A stretch of DNA of 64,000 nucleotides from Oceanicaulis alexandrii DSM 11625 (GTDB lineage: Bacteria; Pseudomonadota; Alphaproteobacteria; Caulobacterales; Maricaulaceae). A program made the translations under genes and the position numbers. The stretch covers positions 310,001-374,000 of the forward strand of contig NZ_ATUP01000001.1 in the NCBI RefSeq assembly GCF_000420265.1, read 5' to 3'. The notes under the pieces are model-generated. The model made no database searches, had not been told where the DNA came from, and was given only the letters and a program-made list of their open reading frames with translations. Shown one piece after another: positions 1 through 10,365 of the stretch (its first letter is position 1; the number at the start of each line of letters is the position of its first letter).

Positions 1-357
1 GCGCAGGGCTTCGCGGGCGACATCATCCGGAACACCGTCGATCTCGAAGATGATCCGGCCAGGCTTGACTTTGGCCACCCAGTATTCGGGTGAGCCTTTA
101 CCTTTACCCATCCGGACTTCGGTCGGCTTCTTGGAGACCGGCAGATCCGGGAACACCCGGATCCAGACGCGACCAGCCCGTTTCATGTGACGGGTGATGG
201 CGCGACGGGTCGCCTCGATCTGACGGGCGGTGATCCGCTCCGGCTCAACCGCTTTCAGGCCATAAGAGCCAAAGGTCAGCGTAAAGCCGCCCTTGGCCTG
301 ACCGTGGATGCGGCCTTTATGCGCCTTGCGGAATTTGGTGCGCTTCGGCTGAAGCAT
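1..357 (-). CDS. rplP: 50S ribosomal protein L16 (C-terminus cut by window edge)
   Basis: L16 is a large-subunit protein that binds 23S rRNA near the peptidyl-transferase centre and the A-site tRNA. The 119 codons present begin [16 protein letters not shown], the family's usual N-terminus, and include the [12 protein letters not shown] and [18 protein letters not shown] signatures. The family is usually about 137 residues, so roughly 20 residues lie beyond the left edge. It follows rpsC by about 20 bases as the ninth visible gene of the S10 operon, reading off the left end. The ATG at 355-357 is the obvious start. Confidence 0.97.
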   Translation of the reverse strand, partial: MLQPKRTKFRKAHKGRIHGQAKGGFTLTFGSYGLKAVEPERITARQIEATRRAITRHMKRAGRVWIRVFPDLPVSKKPTEVRMGKGKGSPEYWVAKVKPGRIIFEIDGVPDDVAREALR

Positions 358-378
358 GGTTCTACTCCCTCGTTCCGC

Positions 379-1083
379 TTACGCCGCTTGACGGCCAGAG
401 CGTGCGCGCTGCTCGCCAGAGTCGAGCATGCGGCGCTCTTGCGCCATCGGGTCATGTTCCATGATCTCGCCTTTGTAGATCCAGACCTTGATGCCGATGA
501 TGCCCATCGCGGTCTTGGCTTCAGCGAAACCATAGTCGATGTCCGCACGCAGGGTGTGCAGCGGAACCGAACCTTCAGAATACTTTTCAACGCGCGCGAT
601 CTCGGCGCCGCCCAGACGGCCGCCGCACATGATCTTGCAGCCCAGTGCGCCCATGCGCATGGCCGTCTGCAGGGAGCGCTTCATGGCGCGGCGGAACGCC
701 ACGCGGCGCTCGAGCTGCTGAGCCACGCTCTCTGCGACCAGGGTCGCATCGACTTCCGGCTTGCGCACTTCGACGAGGTTGAGGAACACTTCGCCGTCAA
801 CCATCTTCGAGACCTTGCGGCGCAGCTTCTCGATGTCCGCACCCTTTTTACCGATCACCACACCCGGACGAGCCGTGTAGATGGTGATGCGGCATTTCTT
901 GTGCGGGCGCTCGATGATGATGCGCGACACAGACGCGTTCTTGAGTTCCTTTTTGAGGAAGTCGCGAATGCGCAGGTCTTCGTGCAGCAGGTCCGCATAC
1001 TCGTCGCCTTTGGCGAACCAACGCGATTCCCACGTGCGGTTGATGCCGACGCGAAGGCCGATCGGATTAACCTTCTGACCCAT
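379..1083 (-). CDS. rpsC: 30S ribosomal protein S3
   Basis: S3 sits at the mRNA entry channel of the small subunit and takes part in the mRNA helicase activity of the ribosome. The 234-residue product opens [18 protein letters not shown] and has the KH-type segment with the [15 protein letters not shown] loop near residues 75-90, then the S3 C-terminal domain ([18 protein letters not shown]). The C-terminus is basic and short. Its ATG overlaps the stop codon of rplV by one base (TAATG), so translation is probably coupled. S10 operon, minus strand. Confidence 0.98.
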   Translation of the reverse strand: MGQKVNPIGLRVGINRTWESRWFAKGDEYADLLHEDLRIRDFLKKELKNASVSRIIIERPHKKCRITIYTARPGVVIGKKGADIEKLRRKVSKMVDGEVFLNLVEVRKPEVDATLVAESVAQQLERRVAFRRAMKRSLQTAMRMGALGCKIMCGGRLGGAEIARVEKYSEGSVPLHTLRADIDYGFAEAKTAMGIIGIKVWIYKGEIMEHDPMAQERRMLDSGEQRARSGRQAA

Positions 1084-1463
1084 TAGGCGGCCTCCTCAAC
1101 TTCGCGCACGACGATCGTCAGCTCGGAAAACGGCTTCAGGATCTTGGCGCCGCGACCACGCGCACGGGCGCGGAAGCGTTTCATGACCAGGTTCTTGCCC
1201 ACATAGGCCTCGGACACGACCAGAGAGTCGATGTCCAGACCGTGGTTGTTTTCCGCGTTGGCGATGGCGCTCTCGAGCACCTTCTTGACGTCGGCGGAAT
1301 GACGCTTGCGCGAAAATTCCAGGTCAGCCAGAGCGCGTTCAACCTTCTTGCCACGGATCAACTGGGCGATCAGGTTGAGCTTCTGCGGGCTGATGCGAAG
1401 CATGCGCAGTTTTGCACGAGCTTCGTTGTCCGCGACGCGGCGGGGATTTGCAGCCTTGCCCAT
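1083..1463 (-). CDS. rplV: 50S ribosomal protein L22
   Basis: L22 lines the polypeptide exit tunnel. The 126-residue product carries the family core ([19 protein letters not shown], then [13 protein letters not shown]) and the beta-hairpin segment [15 protein letters not shown] that reaches into the tunnel. Its stop overlaps the rpsC start by one base and it follows rpsS after 3 bases. Length and order match the bacterial S10 operon. Confidence 0.98.
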   Translation of the reverse strand: MGKAANPRRVADNEARAKLRMLRISPQKLNLIAQLIRGKKVERALADLEFSRKRHSADVKKVLESAIANAENNHGLDIDSLVVSEAYVGKNLVMKRFRARARGRGAKILKPFSELTIVVREVEEAA

Positions 1464-1466
1464 CGC

Positions 1467-1745
1467 TTACTTCCTCTTGGCTTTCTTGTCCGCCGCGTGG
1501 CCGTAATAGGTCCGAGTCGGAGCAAATTCGCCCAACTTGTGACCGACCATCTCTTCGGAGACGAGAACCGGAATGAATTTGTTGCCGTTGTGGACCTGGA
1601 AGGTCAGACCCACAAACTGCGGCATGATCGTCGAGCGACGCGACCAGGTTTTGATCGCCTGCTTGCGGCCGGCATCATGAGCAGCATCGGCTTTCTTCAG
1701 GAGGTATCCGTCGACAAACGGACCTTTCCAGACAGAACGAGGCAT
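1467..1745 (-). CDS. rpsS: 30S ribosomal protein S19
   Basis: S19 is a small-subunit head protein that contacts S13 and 16S rRNA. The 92-residue product begins [16 protein letters not shown] and contains [20 protein letters not shown] and [20 protein letters not shown], all diagnostic. It ends in a lysine-rich tail. It lies between rplB (14 bases upstream) and rplV (3 bases downstream) in the S10 operon. Confidence 0.98.
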   Translation of the reverse strand: MPRSVWKGPFVDGYLLKKADAAHDAGRKQAIKTWSRRSTIMPQFVGLTFQVHNGNKFIPVLVSEEMVGHKLGEFAPTRTYYGHAADKKAKRK

Positions 1746-1759
1746 GGCGCAGCCGTCCC

Positions 1760-2596
1760 TTAGCGTTTCTTGCGCTCGTGGCGCGAGCGAATGATGAATT
1801 TATCGGTGGATTTGTTCGACCGGGTCTTGCGGCCCTTGGTCGGTTTGCCCCACGGGGTGACCGGGTGACGACCGCCCGAGGTGCGACCTTCGCCGCCGCC
1901 ATGGGGGTGATCAACCGGGTTCATGGCCACACCGCGAACCGCCGGACGCTTGCCCATATGGCGCTTGCGGCCGGCTTTACCCAGATTGGTGTTCAGGTGG
2001 TCAGAATTCGACACGGCGCCGACAGTGGCCATGCAGTCCTGGTGCACCATGCGCAGCTCGCCGCTCATCAGGCGAACCTGAGCGTAACCTGCGTCACGAC
2101 CCACCAGCTGAGCATAGGCGCCGGCGGAGCGGGCCACTTGGCCGCCCTTGAGCGGCTTGAGCTCAACATTGTGGATGATGGTGCCGACCGGCATGTTCTT
2201 CAGCGGCATCGCATTGCCAGGCTTCACATCAACGCGATCACCCGCGAGGACAGTGTCGCCAGCAGACAGACGCTGCGGAGCCAGGATGTAGGCCAGCTCG
2301 CCATCTTCGTACTTGATCAGTGCGATGAAGGCGGTGCGGTTCGGGTCGTATTCCAGACGCTCGACCGTCGCCGGGACATCAAACTTGCGACGTTTGAAGT
2401 CGATGACGCGATAGAGCTTCTTGGCGCCGCCGCCGCGACGACGCGACGTGATGCGACCGGTGTTGTTACGACCGCCAGATTTATGCAGACCCTCGACGAG
2501 CGTCTTTTCGGGGCGACCCGAATGCAGCCCGGACTTGTCCACCAGCACGAGTGCGCGGCGGCCAGGCGAGGTCGGCTTGAAAGTCTTCAGAGCCAT
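1760..2596 (-). CDS. rplB: 50S ribosomal protein L2
   Basis: L2 is a core large-subunit protein needed for subunit association and peptidyl-transferase assembly. The 278-residue product starts [20 protein letters not shown]. It includes the RNA-binding segment ([23 protein letters not shown]) and the conserved C-terminal motif [18 protein letters not shown], whose histidine is implicated in peptide-bond formation. Normal length for the family. S10 operon, between rplW and rpsS. Confidence 0.98.
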   Translation of the reverse strand: MALKTFKPTSPGRRALVLVDKSGLHSGRPEKTLVEGLHKSGGRNNTGRITSRRRGGGAKKLYRVIDFKRRKFDVPATVERLEYDPNRTAFIALIKYEDGELAYILAPQRLSAGDTVLAGDRVDVKPGNAMPLKNMPVGTIIHNVELKPLKGGQVARSAGAYAQLVGRDAGYAQVRLMSGELRMVHQDCMATVGAVSNSDHLNTNLGKAGRKRHMGKRPAVRGVAMNPVDHPHGGGEGRTSGGRHPVTPWGKPTKGRKTRSNKSTDKFIIRSRHERKKR

Positions 2597-2619
2597 GGTT
2601 CTCTCTCCTCTGCCCGCGC

Positions 2620-2913
2620 TTACAGGCCAGTGCTGACGTCGATGGAGTGGCCCTCTTCAAGGGTCACAACCGCCTTTTTGACGTCATCACGTTTGCCCGC
2701 AATGCCGCGGAAACGTTTGGTTTTGCCTTTTTGAACGAGCGTGTTCACGGCCTTCACTTTGACCTTGAACAATTCCTCGATCGCTTCGGCGATCTCTTTC
2801 TTGTTCGCAGACAGCGGCACACGGAAAACGACCTTGTTCTCTTCAGAGAGAATAGTCGCCTTCTCGGTGATCACCGGCGACAGAATGGTGTCGTAATGGC
2901 GAGCAGCGGGCAT
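2620..2913 (-). CDS. rplW: 50S ribosomal protein L23
   Basis: L23 surrounds the exit tunnel and docks trigger factor and SRP. The start is set at the ATG at 2911-2913, giving 97 residues beginning [20 protein letters not shown], the normal N-terminus. An in-frame upstream ATG would add 11 residues lying inside rplD and is unlikely. The segment [19 protein letters not shown] is typical. The start lies one base from the rplD stop codon, so translation is probably coupled. Confidence 0.97.
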   Translation of the reverse strand: MPAARHYDTILSPVITEKATILSEENKVVFRVPLSANKKEIAEAIEELFKVKVKAVNTLVQKGKTKRFRGIAGKRDDVKKAVVTLEEGHSIDVSTGL

Positions 2914-2914
2914 G

Positions 2915-3553
2915 TTACGCAGCCTCCTGCGGCGCAAGCCGCTCATTGATCTTCTCGACAGCCGCCTTGGTCAGCACCAGCGTGTCACAACGCAGCACGT
3001 CGTACACGTTCAGGCCTTGAGCCGGCAAAACGTCGATCAGCGGGATGTTGCGAGCGGCGCGGGCGAAGTTCTCGTCCAGCGTCTCGCCATCAATGATCAG
3101 CGCCTTGGCCAGACCCAGTTTCGAGAACTTCTCGATCAGGGCCTTGGTTTTGGCTTCATCCAGGCGCGCCTCGTCCAGAACCACCAGCTGCTTGGAGCCA
3201 GCCTTGGAGGACAGGGCGTGCTTGAGCGCCATGGCGCGCACTTTCTTCGGCAGTTCGGTCGCGTGAGAGCGAACGCGCGGGCCATGAGCCACGCCGCCGC
3301 CCACAAAGATCGGGGCGTTGCGCGAACCGTGACGGGCGCCGCCGCCGCCTTTCTGGCGACCAAACTTCTTCTTGGTGCGGGAAATCTCCCCGCGCTCTTT
3401 CGTCTTGTGAGTGCCGGCCTGACGGCGCGACAGCTGCCACTTGACGGCGCGCTGGAGGATGTCCGCGCGGATCTCTTCGATGCCGAACACGGCGTCGGAG
3501 AGATCAATCGAGCCGGCCTTGCCGGCGTCGAGCGTCACAACATCGAGTTTCAT
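2915..3553 (-). CDS. rplD: 50S ribosomal protein L4
   Basis: L4 binds 23S rRNA near the exit tunnel; in some bacteria it autoregulates the S10 operon. The 212-residue product has the extended tunnel loop [20 protein letters not shown] near residues 80-105 and the C-terminal domain with [20 protein letters not shown]. Its ATG overlaps the rplC stop codon (TGATG). The 5' leader ahead of rpsJ is short, and an L4-binding structure cannot be claimed from sequence alone. Confidence 0.98.
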   Translation of the reverse strand: MKLDVVTLDAGKAGSIDLSDAVFGIEEIRADILQRAVKWQLSRRQAGTHKTKERGEISRTKKKFGRQKGGGGARHGSRNAPIFVGGGVAHGPRVRSHATELPKKVRAMALKHALSSKAGSKQLVVLDEARLDEAKTKALIEKFSKLGLAKALIIDGETLDENFARAARNIPLIDVLPAQGLNVYDVLRCDTLVLTKAAVEKINERLAPQEAA

Positions 3554-4311
3554 CAGTTAGCCCCTTCGTCCTGGGCTTCTTGAGCCGCAGCCGGAGCCTC
3601 GGCCGGAGCCGATTCGGCCGTTTCGATCAGCTTTGCCGGGTACGGCAGATCGTCAACGCCAACACCCTTGACGGCGTCGCGAATTTCGACCCAGCCTTGC
3701 TTGGATCCCGGAACAGCGCCCTTCACCAGCACCAGGCCGCGATCAGCGTCCACACGGACGATCTCAAGGCTCTGGATAGTGACACGCTCGGAACCGAGGT
3801 GACCGGCCATTTTCTTGCCTTTGAAGACCTTGCCCGGATCCTGACACTGACCGGTCGAACCGTGGGAACGGTGAGAGATCGACACGCCGTGCGAGGCGCG
3901 CAGACCACCAAAGTTCCAACGCTTCATGCCGCCAGCGAAGCCCTTACCGATCGAGGTGCCGGACACGTCCACTTTCTGACCGACCACAAAGTGCTCGGCA
4001 GAGAGGGCGGAGCCCGCTTCGATCAGCGCGTCTTCCGGCACGCGGAATTCAACCAGCTTGCGCTTGGGCTCAACAGAAGCCTTCGCAAAATGGCCGCGCA
4101 TCGCTTTCGAGGTGCGCTTCGCCTTGGCCTTGCCCGCGCCCAGCTGGACTGCGGTGTAGCCATCGGTATCGGAGGTGCGCTGTGCAACCACCTGGAGCCC
4201 GTCCAGGTGAAGCACGGTCACCGGCACATGATCGCCATCTTCAGAGAAGATACGGGTCATGCCCAGCTTCTTGGCCAGTAGGCCGGTGCGCATGGATGCA
4301 GCCTGCTTCAT
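3553..4311 (-). CDS. rplC: 50S ribosomal protein L3
   Basis: L3 is an early-assembly large-subunit protein close to the peptidyl-transferase centre. The start is set at the ATG at 4309-4311 ([20 protein letters not shown], 252 residues). A GGAG element lies about 10 bases upstream, and the start is 4 bases from the rpsJ stop. A second ATG six codons in (4291-4293) is possible. The conserved motif around [18 protein letters not shown] carries the glutamine methylated by PrmB in other bacteria. The C-terminus has an Ala/Glu-rich tail ([17 protein letters not shown]), common in alphaproteobacterial L3. Confidence 0.96.
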   Translation of the reverse strand: MKQAASMRTGLLAKKLGMTRIFSEDGDHVPVTVLHLDGLQVVAQRTSDTDGYTAVQLGAGKAKAKRTSKAMRGHFAKASVEPKRKLVEFRVPEDALIEAGSALSAEHFVVGQKVDVSGTSIGKGFAGGMKRWNFGGLRASHGVSISHRSHGSTGQCQDPGKVFKGKKMAGHLGSERVTIQSLEIVRVDADRGLVLVKGAVPGSKQGWVEIRDAVKGVGVDDLPYPAKLIETAESAPAEAPAAAQEAQDEGAN

Positions 4312-4315
4312 GGCC

Positions 4316-4630
4316 CTACGCTCCCAGCTTGATCTCGACGTCCACACCAGCAGACAGGTCGAGCTTCATCAGCGCGTCCACGGTCTGCGGGGTGGGGTCT
4401 ACGATGTCCAGCATCCGCTTGTGAGTGCGGATTTCGAACTGCTCGCGCGACTTTTTGTCGATATGCGGACCGCGCAGAACAGTAAATTTCTCCAGCCGCG
4501 TCGGCAGCGGAATCGGGCCACGCACATTCGCGCCGGTGCGCTTTGCGGTGGAAACGATCTCACGCGCCGAAGTGTCGAGCACGCGGTGGTCGAACGCCTT
4601 CAGGCGGATTCTGATGTTTTGTTGCGCCAT
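4316..4630 (-). CDS. rpsJ: 30S ribosomal protein S10
   Basis: S10 is a small-subunit head protein and, as NusE, a transcription antitermination partner of NusB and NusG. The ATG at 4628-4630 gives the standard 104-residue protein starting [19 protein letters not shown]. It includes [20 protein letters not shown] (the NusG/RNA-polymerase-facing region) and the [16 protein letters not shown] motif. It is the first gene of the S10 operon here; a clear promoter lies about 130 bases upstream. Confidence 0.97.
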   Translation of the reverse strand: MAQQNIRIRLKAFDHRVLDTSAREIVSTAKRTGANVRGPIPLPTRLEKFTVLRGPHIDKKSREQFEIRTHKRMLDIVDPTPQTVDALMKLDLSAGVDVEIKLGA

Positions 4631-5051
4631 CGGTCCGGTCCCAACATGCACAAGAGCCGCGCAAAGGACATGTCGCCCCGGCAGCTCTTGCAATCCAAAT
4701 TTTTTTCGCTTCGAGGAACTGCGTTTGCCTGTCGGCACAGCCAGCTCGCTAGAGGGACCGTGCAATACGCGCTCCGCCCCTCCCCGTCAACACCTTGCCA
4801 CAAGATTCACCGCGACTTCGGCAGTTCAAACTCTGTGTCAGGCGCGCTAGTCGCGATTGACGGGGAATTGATCGCCCCGAAGGGCTGTCAAAGAGCATGA
4901 ACGGCATAGAAAGCCGCGCCAGTCCGTGTGACACGATTCTGACAGGCACACAGTGCGCCCTCCGCCCCTCGGAATCAACACGCCGCTGCAGTTATTCCGC
5001 ACCGATTCTCTGTTGGCTCCAGGGCGATTCAGCGCGTCCTCTTTCTGCGCA
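4631..5051. other. S10 operon leader and upstream intergenic region
   Basis: There is no credible gene between rpsJ and the tuf terminator. The stretch holds the S10 promoter at 4762-4790. A second, degenerate copy of the same promoter block lies 188 bases further upstream (TTGATT, 17-base spacer, CACTGT, 4950-4978 on the minus strand). The rest is featureless to the eye. Short open frames here lack family features and ribosome-binding sites. Confidence 0.6.
4762..4790 (-). promoter_or_regulatory. Probable housekeeping-sigma promoter of the S10 operon
   Basis: Read on the minus strand there is TTGACG (4785-4790), a spacer of exactly 17 bases, then TATTGC (4762-4767). This is a near-ideal alphaproteobacterial housekeeping promoter. 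Transcription would begin near 4755 and give a leader of about 125 bases before rpsJ. The upstream tuf gene has its own terminator, so the operon needs this promoter. Confidence 0.65.
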
Positions 5052-5085
5052 CGAAAAACGCCCCGGAGCTGGGCTCCGGGGCGTT
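5052..5085 (-). terminator. Rho-independent terminator of tuf
   Basis: A perfect 12-base-pair stem (5057-5068 with 5074-5085) with a 5-base loop is followed, on the minus strand, by a run of five T. It lies about 35 bases after the tuf stop codon. It separates tuf transcription from the S10 operon. Confidence 0.9.
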
Positions 5086-5119
5086 GATCTGTGCGGTACG
5101 CTGCGAACAGCGCGTGCGC

Positions 5120-6295
<1,176 letters not shown>

Positions 6296-6387
6296 TGTCG
6301 TGGACCCTCAAGCTGGAACATGGATTTGCGGCGCTTGCATCAGCCGACGGTCCGACTGCTGAACGATGCGCCTTGGCGATGGCGCGG

Positions 6388-6416
6388 GGCATAGCGCCCG
6401 CTCGCCCGCAAGGCAA
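6388..6416 (-). promoter_or_regulatory. Candidate promoter of tuf
   Basis: On the minus strand TTGCCT (6411-6416), a 17-base spacer and TATGCC (6388-6393) fit the alphaproteobacterial housekeeping pattern. This would give a leader of about 85 bases before the tuf ATG. The match is reasonable but not perfect, and nothing else in the 280-base divergent gap is better. Confidence 0.4.
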
Positions 6417-6575
6417 GGGAGAAAGCGCCCCGGACGCAGGCTTCTGCAGATGAAGCTTCGTTCCGCCCCCTCCTCCGCCACCCCTTCATGTTCCTGGAAC
6501 GGAACAAAAGCCCTGCCCCTTCGTTGTTTTACCAGGCTGGCGACCGTCAGCCGTCCAGCAGAACAGGAGAAGACG

Positions 6576-7220
6576 ATGCGTATTCTCATTGCAGGCGCCA
6601 CGGGTCACACCGGCCGCGCCCTCACCCGCAAGATCCAGCAATCGGGAGGCACGCCGGTCGCGCTTGTGCGGGAGAGTTCTGACGTATCCGTTCTGCCTGA
6701 GGGCGTCGAGACGCGGACGGGAGATCTGACCGCGCTGCCCGACGACGTGGCCGACTCGATGGATGCGGTCATCTTCGCCGCCGGCTCGGGCGGCGACACG
6801 CCGGACGCCCTGACCGACGCCATCGACCGGGACGGCGCCATCTCGCTCATCGAGAAAGCCAAGCAGGCCGGGGTTCAACGCTTCGTCATGCTCAGCACTG
6901 TCGGCGCAGACCAGCCTGAGCGCGGACCAGAAGCGCTGCGCCATTATCTCAAGGCCAAGGGCGAGGCCGACGCCTACCTGGAAACCGCTGGCATTGACTT
7001 CACTATCGTGCGCCCTGTCGCACTCACTCATGAGACCGGCGCAGGACAGGTCGAGGTCTCCGCCGGTCATGTGAGCGGAGAGAGTATTTCCCGTGAAGAT
7101 GTGGCGGAAGTGCTGGAACGATGCGTCAGCGTCCCCGAAGCCTCTGGCGCCGTGTTTGAGCTGTCAGAAGGCTCTCTCAGCATCGGCGAGGCCATGGGCC
7201 TCATCAATCGCGCCGCCTAA
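6576..7220 (+). CDS. NAD(P)-binding atypical SDR / NmrA-like oxidoreductase
   Basis: The 214-residue product begins MRILIAGATGHTGRALTRKI, with the dinucleotide-binding loop GATGHTG at residues 7-13. It continues with the family's DAVIFAAGSGG, FVMLSTVGAD and DFTIVRPVALTHETG segments, which place it in the single-domain atypical short-chain dehydrogenase group (YwnB/HSCARG-like). Substrate and reaction cannot be deduced; such proteins act as reductases or redox sensors. The start is chosen at 6576 because AGGAGAAGACG precedes it; longer in-frame versions lack family similarity. Its stop overlaps the stop of the convergent Kef gene (7217-7220). Confidence 0.85.
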   Translation: MRILIAGATGHTGRALTRKIQQSGGTPVALVRESSDVSVLPEGVETRTGDLTALPDDVADSMDAVIFAAGSGGDTPDALTDAIDRDGAISLIEKAKQAGVQRFVMLSTVGADQPERGPEALRHYLKAKGEADAYLETAGIDFTIVRPVALTHETGAGQVEVSAGHVSGESISREDVAEVLERCVSVPEASGAVFELSEGSLSIGEAMGLINRAA

Positions 7221-9169
7221 TCTGGAGTGTCCGGGTCCGAACGCGCCTGATCGCGTTCGACCCGGACATCTTTCGGCGTCGGCGGCGACCAGCGTCGGTC
7301 ATTCATCGCACCCAGAACGCGCCCGCCGCCGCTCAACTCGTTCTGCTGACGTTCGCGCGCTTCGCGAGCTCTGGCGACGAAGGGCGGGTTCTTGTGATTT
7401 GGGATTTCCGGGTCATAAACCTCCGCCATCTCACGCAGGATCTTGCGATCCTCCTGAACGTAGGCGCGGCACATCTGTTCAGCGTCGAACGGATGCGCCC
7501 CCAGCGCCTCAAACGCGCTACGCCCGATCCGCACGCTGGAATCAAACGTCTCCCGGATCATGTCCCGGCACCCTACGGCATACAGATCATAGACATGCTC
7601 GCGCGAGACCGCCCGGGCGATCACATGCACATGCGGATGATTGCGGCGCACATGGCGGACCAGTTCGGTGATCTGATCTCGGTTGTCGATGGCGACCACA
7701 AGCAGCTCCGCCTGCTCGATCCCGGCGGCGTGCAGCAGGTCGGGCCGAGTCGCATCTCCGAAGAAGACCTTGATGCCGAAGGCGCGAAGCACTTCGAGCT
7801 GGCTTGAGGAATAGTCCAGAACGGTCGTGTCATGCCCGTAGGCGCGGAGCATGCGGTTGACTATGCCCCCGACGCGCCCATGTCCGGCGATGATGATCTT
7901 GGCCTTGGAATCGATCTCGTCGGCGTCCCGGGGCGTTCGCGATCTGGCCATCATCGCGCTGATCTTGTCATTGAGCACGAACAGGCCCGGCGTGATCAGC
8001 ATGGACAAGGCAACCACAAGCAAAAGCAGGCTTGCGGTGGCGGGCGGCAAGATCGATTCAGAGACGGTCAGCGTCAAAAGCACGAAACCGAACTCGCCCG
8101 CTTGCGCCAGTCCCAGCGTGAACAGCCAGCGATCCGCCCCGCCGATCCGGAAGATCAGACTGAGCCCCCACAGTATCAGAGCCTTGATCACGATCAGTCC
8201 GAGCGTGAGACCCAACGTCACCCAGAGCTGGTCCGCCAACAGCGTGAAGTCGACAGCCGCCCCGACCGTGATGAAAAACAGACCCAGCAAAAGCCCGCGA
8301 AACGGATCGATATGGCTTTCCAGCTCGTGCCGGTATTCGGAATTGGCCAGAACCACGCCCGCCAGGAACGCCCCCAGAGCCGGCGACAATCCCGCCAGCG
8401 TCATCAGCAAAGCGATCCCCACCACCAGCATGAGCGCCGCCGCAGTGAACAGCTCGCGGAGCCGCGCCATGGCGATGAACCGGAACAATGGACGGGTCAG
8501 ATAGCTGCCAATTCCCACGACCAGCGCAATCGCGGCGAGACTGATCAGCCCTCGCCCCCATCCGGGCACGCCTGCGAACAGCGCCAGATCTGCGCTTTCG
8601 CCGCCATGATCAGAGGCGGACGCCCCGGCATGTGCGGCTGCGTCGGCCGCGATCTCTGGTGAAGAGAGCAACGGGAACAAGGCCAGCATGAAAATGACCG
8701 CTATGTCCTGAAACAACAGCACCGAAAAACTGCTGCGACCGCCATCCGAATTCATCAGCCCCCGCTCGTTCAGGGTCTGGATGACGATGGCGGTGGAGGA
8801 GAGCGCCAGAATGAAACCTATGGCCACCCCTTGCCGCCAGGGCATGTCCAGCATCAGGCAGACGGCGATGACGACCGCTGCGGTCACCCCAACCTGCAGC
8901 CCGCCCAGCCCCATCAACCGGGCGCGCATATCCCACAGGCGACGCGGCTCAAGCTCCAGCCCGACGATGAACAGCATCATCACGACGCCGAACTCGGCGA
9001 AGTGCTGGATGGCGATCACATCCACATCAAGCAGACCCAGGATCGGGCTCAGCACGATCCCTGCGAGCAGATAGCCCAGCACCGATCCCAGCCCCAGACG
9101 AGACGCCAGCGGAACAGCGATGACCCCCGCGGTGAGAAACACGGTCGCCAGAAGCAGAAAATCACCCAT
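7217..9169 (-). CDS. Kef-type K+/H+ antiporter (CPA2 family, TrkA-N domain)
   Basis: The 650-residue inner-membrane protein has about a dozen hydrophobic segments in its first 390 residues. A cytoplasmic Rossmann (TrkA-N/RCK) domain follows, starting at KIIIAGHGRVGGIVNRML. The loop SEYRHELESHIDPFRG closely matches the HALESDIEPF-type regulatory loop of KefC/KefB, which argues for a glutathione-gated K+ efflux system protecting against electrophiles. A proline- and charge-rich tail of about 50 residues ends the protein. It is translationally coupled to the KefG-like gene upstream (TGATG overlap at 9167-9171). KefB versus KefC identity is not resolved. Confidence 0.9.
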   Translation of the reverse strand: MGDFLLLATVFLTAGVIAVPLASRLGLGSVLGYLLAGIVLSPILGLLDVDVIAIQHFAEFGVVMMLFIVGLELEPRRLWDMRARLMGLGGLQVGVTAAVVIAVCLMLDMPWRQGVAIGFILALSSTAIVIQTLNERGLMNSDGGRSSFSVLLFQDIAVIFMLALFPLLSSPEIAADAAAHAGASASDHGGESADLALFAGVPGWGRGLISLAAIALVVGIGSYLTRPLFRFIAMARLRELFTAAALMLVVGIALLMTLAGLSPALGAFLAGVVLANSEYRHELESHIDPFRGLLLGLFFITVGAAVDFTLLADQLWVTLGLTLGLIVIKALILWGLSLIFRIGGADRWLFTLGLAQAGEFGFVLLTLTVSESILPPATASLLLLVVALSMLITPGLFVLNDKISAMMARSRTPRDADEIDSKAKIIIAGHGRVGGIVNRMLRAYGHDTTVLDYSSSQLEVLRAFGIKVFFGDATRPDLLHAAGIEQAELLVVAIDNRDQITELVRHVRRNHPHVHVIARAVSREHVYDLYAVGCRDMIRETFDSSVRIGRSAFEALGAHPFDAEQMCRAYVQEDRKILREMAEVYDPEIPNHKNPPFVARAREARERQQNELSGGGRVLGAMNDRRWSPPTPKDVRVERDQARSDPDTPD

Positions 9170-9789
9170 CAGGCCGTCTCCCCATCGCGCACCAGAGCCT
9201 CAAGGTCTCGGGCCTGAACCAGGTCGAGCTCGCCAGCGCGGTCGCAATCATAGCGCTCCTCGCGCAACGCCATGATCAGCGCCTTATAGCCTTTCACATG
9301 ATCGGGCAGGCGGTCATCCTCCGACGCGACGAGCGATTCAAACAAAACGTAGGGAGGCAAGTGCCGCATCTGACAGAGCCGCGCGGTCTGCTCCAGCGGA
9401 GTCAGGAAGGTGCGCAAAGAGTGATTTTGAAAGCCGTCAGGGCTGTACGCGTCTTCCGGAGACGACGCGGTGACGGCGCACATGAAGATCTTGTCCTTCA
9501 GCGCCTCTCCGCCGGAGCCATAGGCGAATCCATGCTCCAGAACCAGATCCATCCACTCTTTCAGAAGCGAGGGCGTGGAATACCAGAACAGCGGAAACTG
9601 GAAGATGATGACATCGTGCTCGACCAGACGCGCCTGCTCGTCCTCGATTTCGATATCGTGGCGCGGATACAGCTCGTACAGATCAACGAAGGTGACGCCG
9701 GCCAGATGATTGACGGCTTCCGCCATGCTCAGATTCGCACGTGAATAGCGTCGACCGGGATGAGCGAAGTAAACCAGTACGCGCGCCAT
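9169..9789 (-). CDS. KefG/KefF-like flavodoxin-fold NAD(P)H oxidoreductase
   Basis: The 206-residue cytoplasmic protein opens MARVLVYFAHPGRRYSRAN, the flavodoxin-like-2 fold start. It has the FPLFWYSTPSLLKEWMDLV motif and HGFAYGSGGEALKDK, as in KefF/KefG ancillary subunits and YwrO-type quinone reductases. In enteric bacteria these subunits bind the Kef antiporter and are needed for full efflux. The overlap with the Kef gene directly downstream (TGATG) supports the same role here. Complete length. Confidence 0.88.
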   Translation of the reverse strand: MARVLVYFAHPGRRYSRANLSMAEAVNHLAGVTFVDLYELYPRHDIEIEDEQARLVEHDVIIFQFPLFWYSTPSLLKEWMDLVLEHGFAYGSGGEALKDKIFMCAVTASSPEDAYSPDGFQNHSLRTFLTPLEQTARLCQMRHLPPYVLFESLVASEDDRLPDHVKGYKALIMALREERYDCDRAGELDLVQARDLEALVRDGETA

Positions 9790-9917
9790 GCTTCCTCCAC
9801 CCTGTCACCATGACCCGCCTCGCCAGCAAGTCTTGCTCAAAGTGTGACGTGGTTCGCCCTCGCGGCGCAATCGCCGTCACGGCCTGCACGCGTTCGATTT
9901 CAGGAAATGCAGGGAAA

Positions 9918-9991
9918 TGGAGCGGGTAGCCGGGATCGAACCGGCATCCTCAGCTTGGAAGGCTGCTGCACTACCATTGTGCTATACCCGC
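9918..9991 (-). tRNA. tRNA-Gly (anticodon UCC)
   Basis: A 74-base cloverleaf on the minus strand. The acceptor arm is GCGGGTA/TACCCGC, the anticodon loop is CTTCCAA (anticodon at 9957-9959), and the T arm contains GGTTCGATCC. The discriminator is U and CCA is encoded (9918-9920). It lies 145 bases downstream of tRNA-Tyr on the same strand and may share its transcript. Confidence 0.97.
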
Positions 9992-10136
9992 GCCGGACGA
10001 ATTAGATAGCGTGTCCCTGACCCGCTTGTCGAGATGGCAGAAGCGGTCAGAATGCAGATGCCGGGATGCGCACGAACACTTTTCCGCCCATGCCTGACGG
10101 CAAGACGGGTAACGTTTCAGCTCATTTGAAAAGAAG

Positions 10137-10222
10137 TGGTGGAGGGGGCTGGATTCGAACCAGCGTACGCCGAAACGGGCAGATTTACAGTCTGCTGGAT
10201 TTAACCACTCTCCCACCCCTCC
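10137..10222 (-). tRNA. tRNA-Tyr (anticodon GUA)
   Basis: An 86-base class II tRNA on the minus strand. The acceptor arm is GGAGGGG/CCCCTCC, the anticodon stem-loop CAGACTGTAAATCTG carries GUA, there is a long variable arm (CCCGTTTCGGCGTACG), and CCA is encoded. It is divergent from rlmB and upstream of tRNA-Gly. Confidence 0.97.
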
Positions 10223-10365
10223 ACAGGGTTCGCGTCACCGCGAGAACGACTGATTGGGAGCTCAGTCGCCGGGCCAATTCAGGGTTCCACCGCATCAACC
10301 GATTGCGCAAGAGCGCTAAGGGCTTTAACGAGGCCGCTCCCTGATTTGGAGCGCGGACTATAGTC

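Noticed and set aside
187-1086. 299-codon open frame on the plus strand across rplP and rpsC
   Set aside because: It is antisense to two certain ribosomal genes and has no family features or ribosome-binding site; long antisense frames are usual in GC-rich DNA.
7832-8662. 276-codon glutamine- and arginine-rich frame opposite the Kef antiporter
   Set aside because: It is the low-complexity complement of membrane-helix codons, not a gene.
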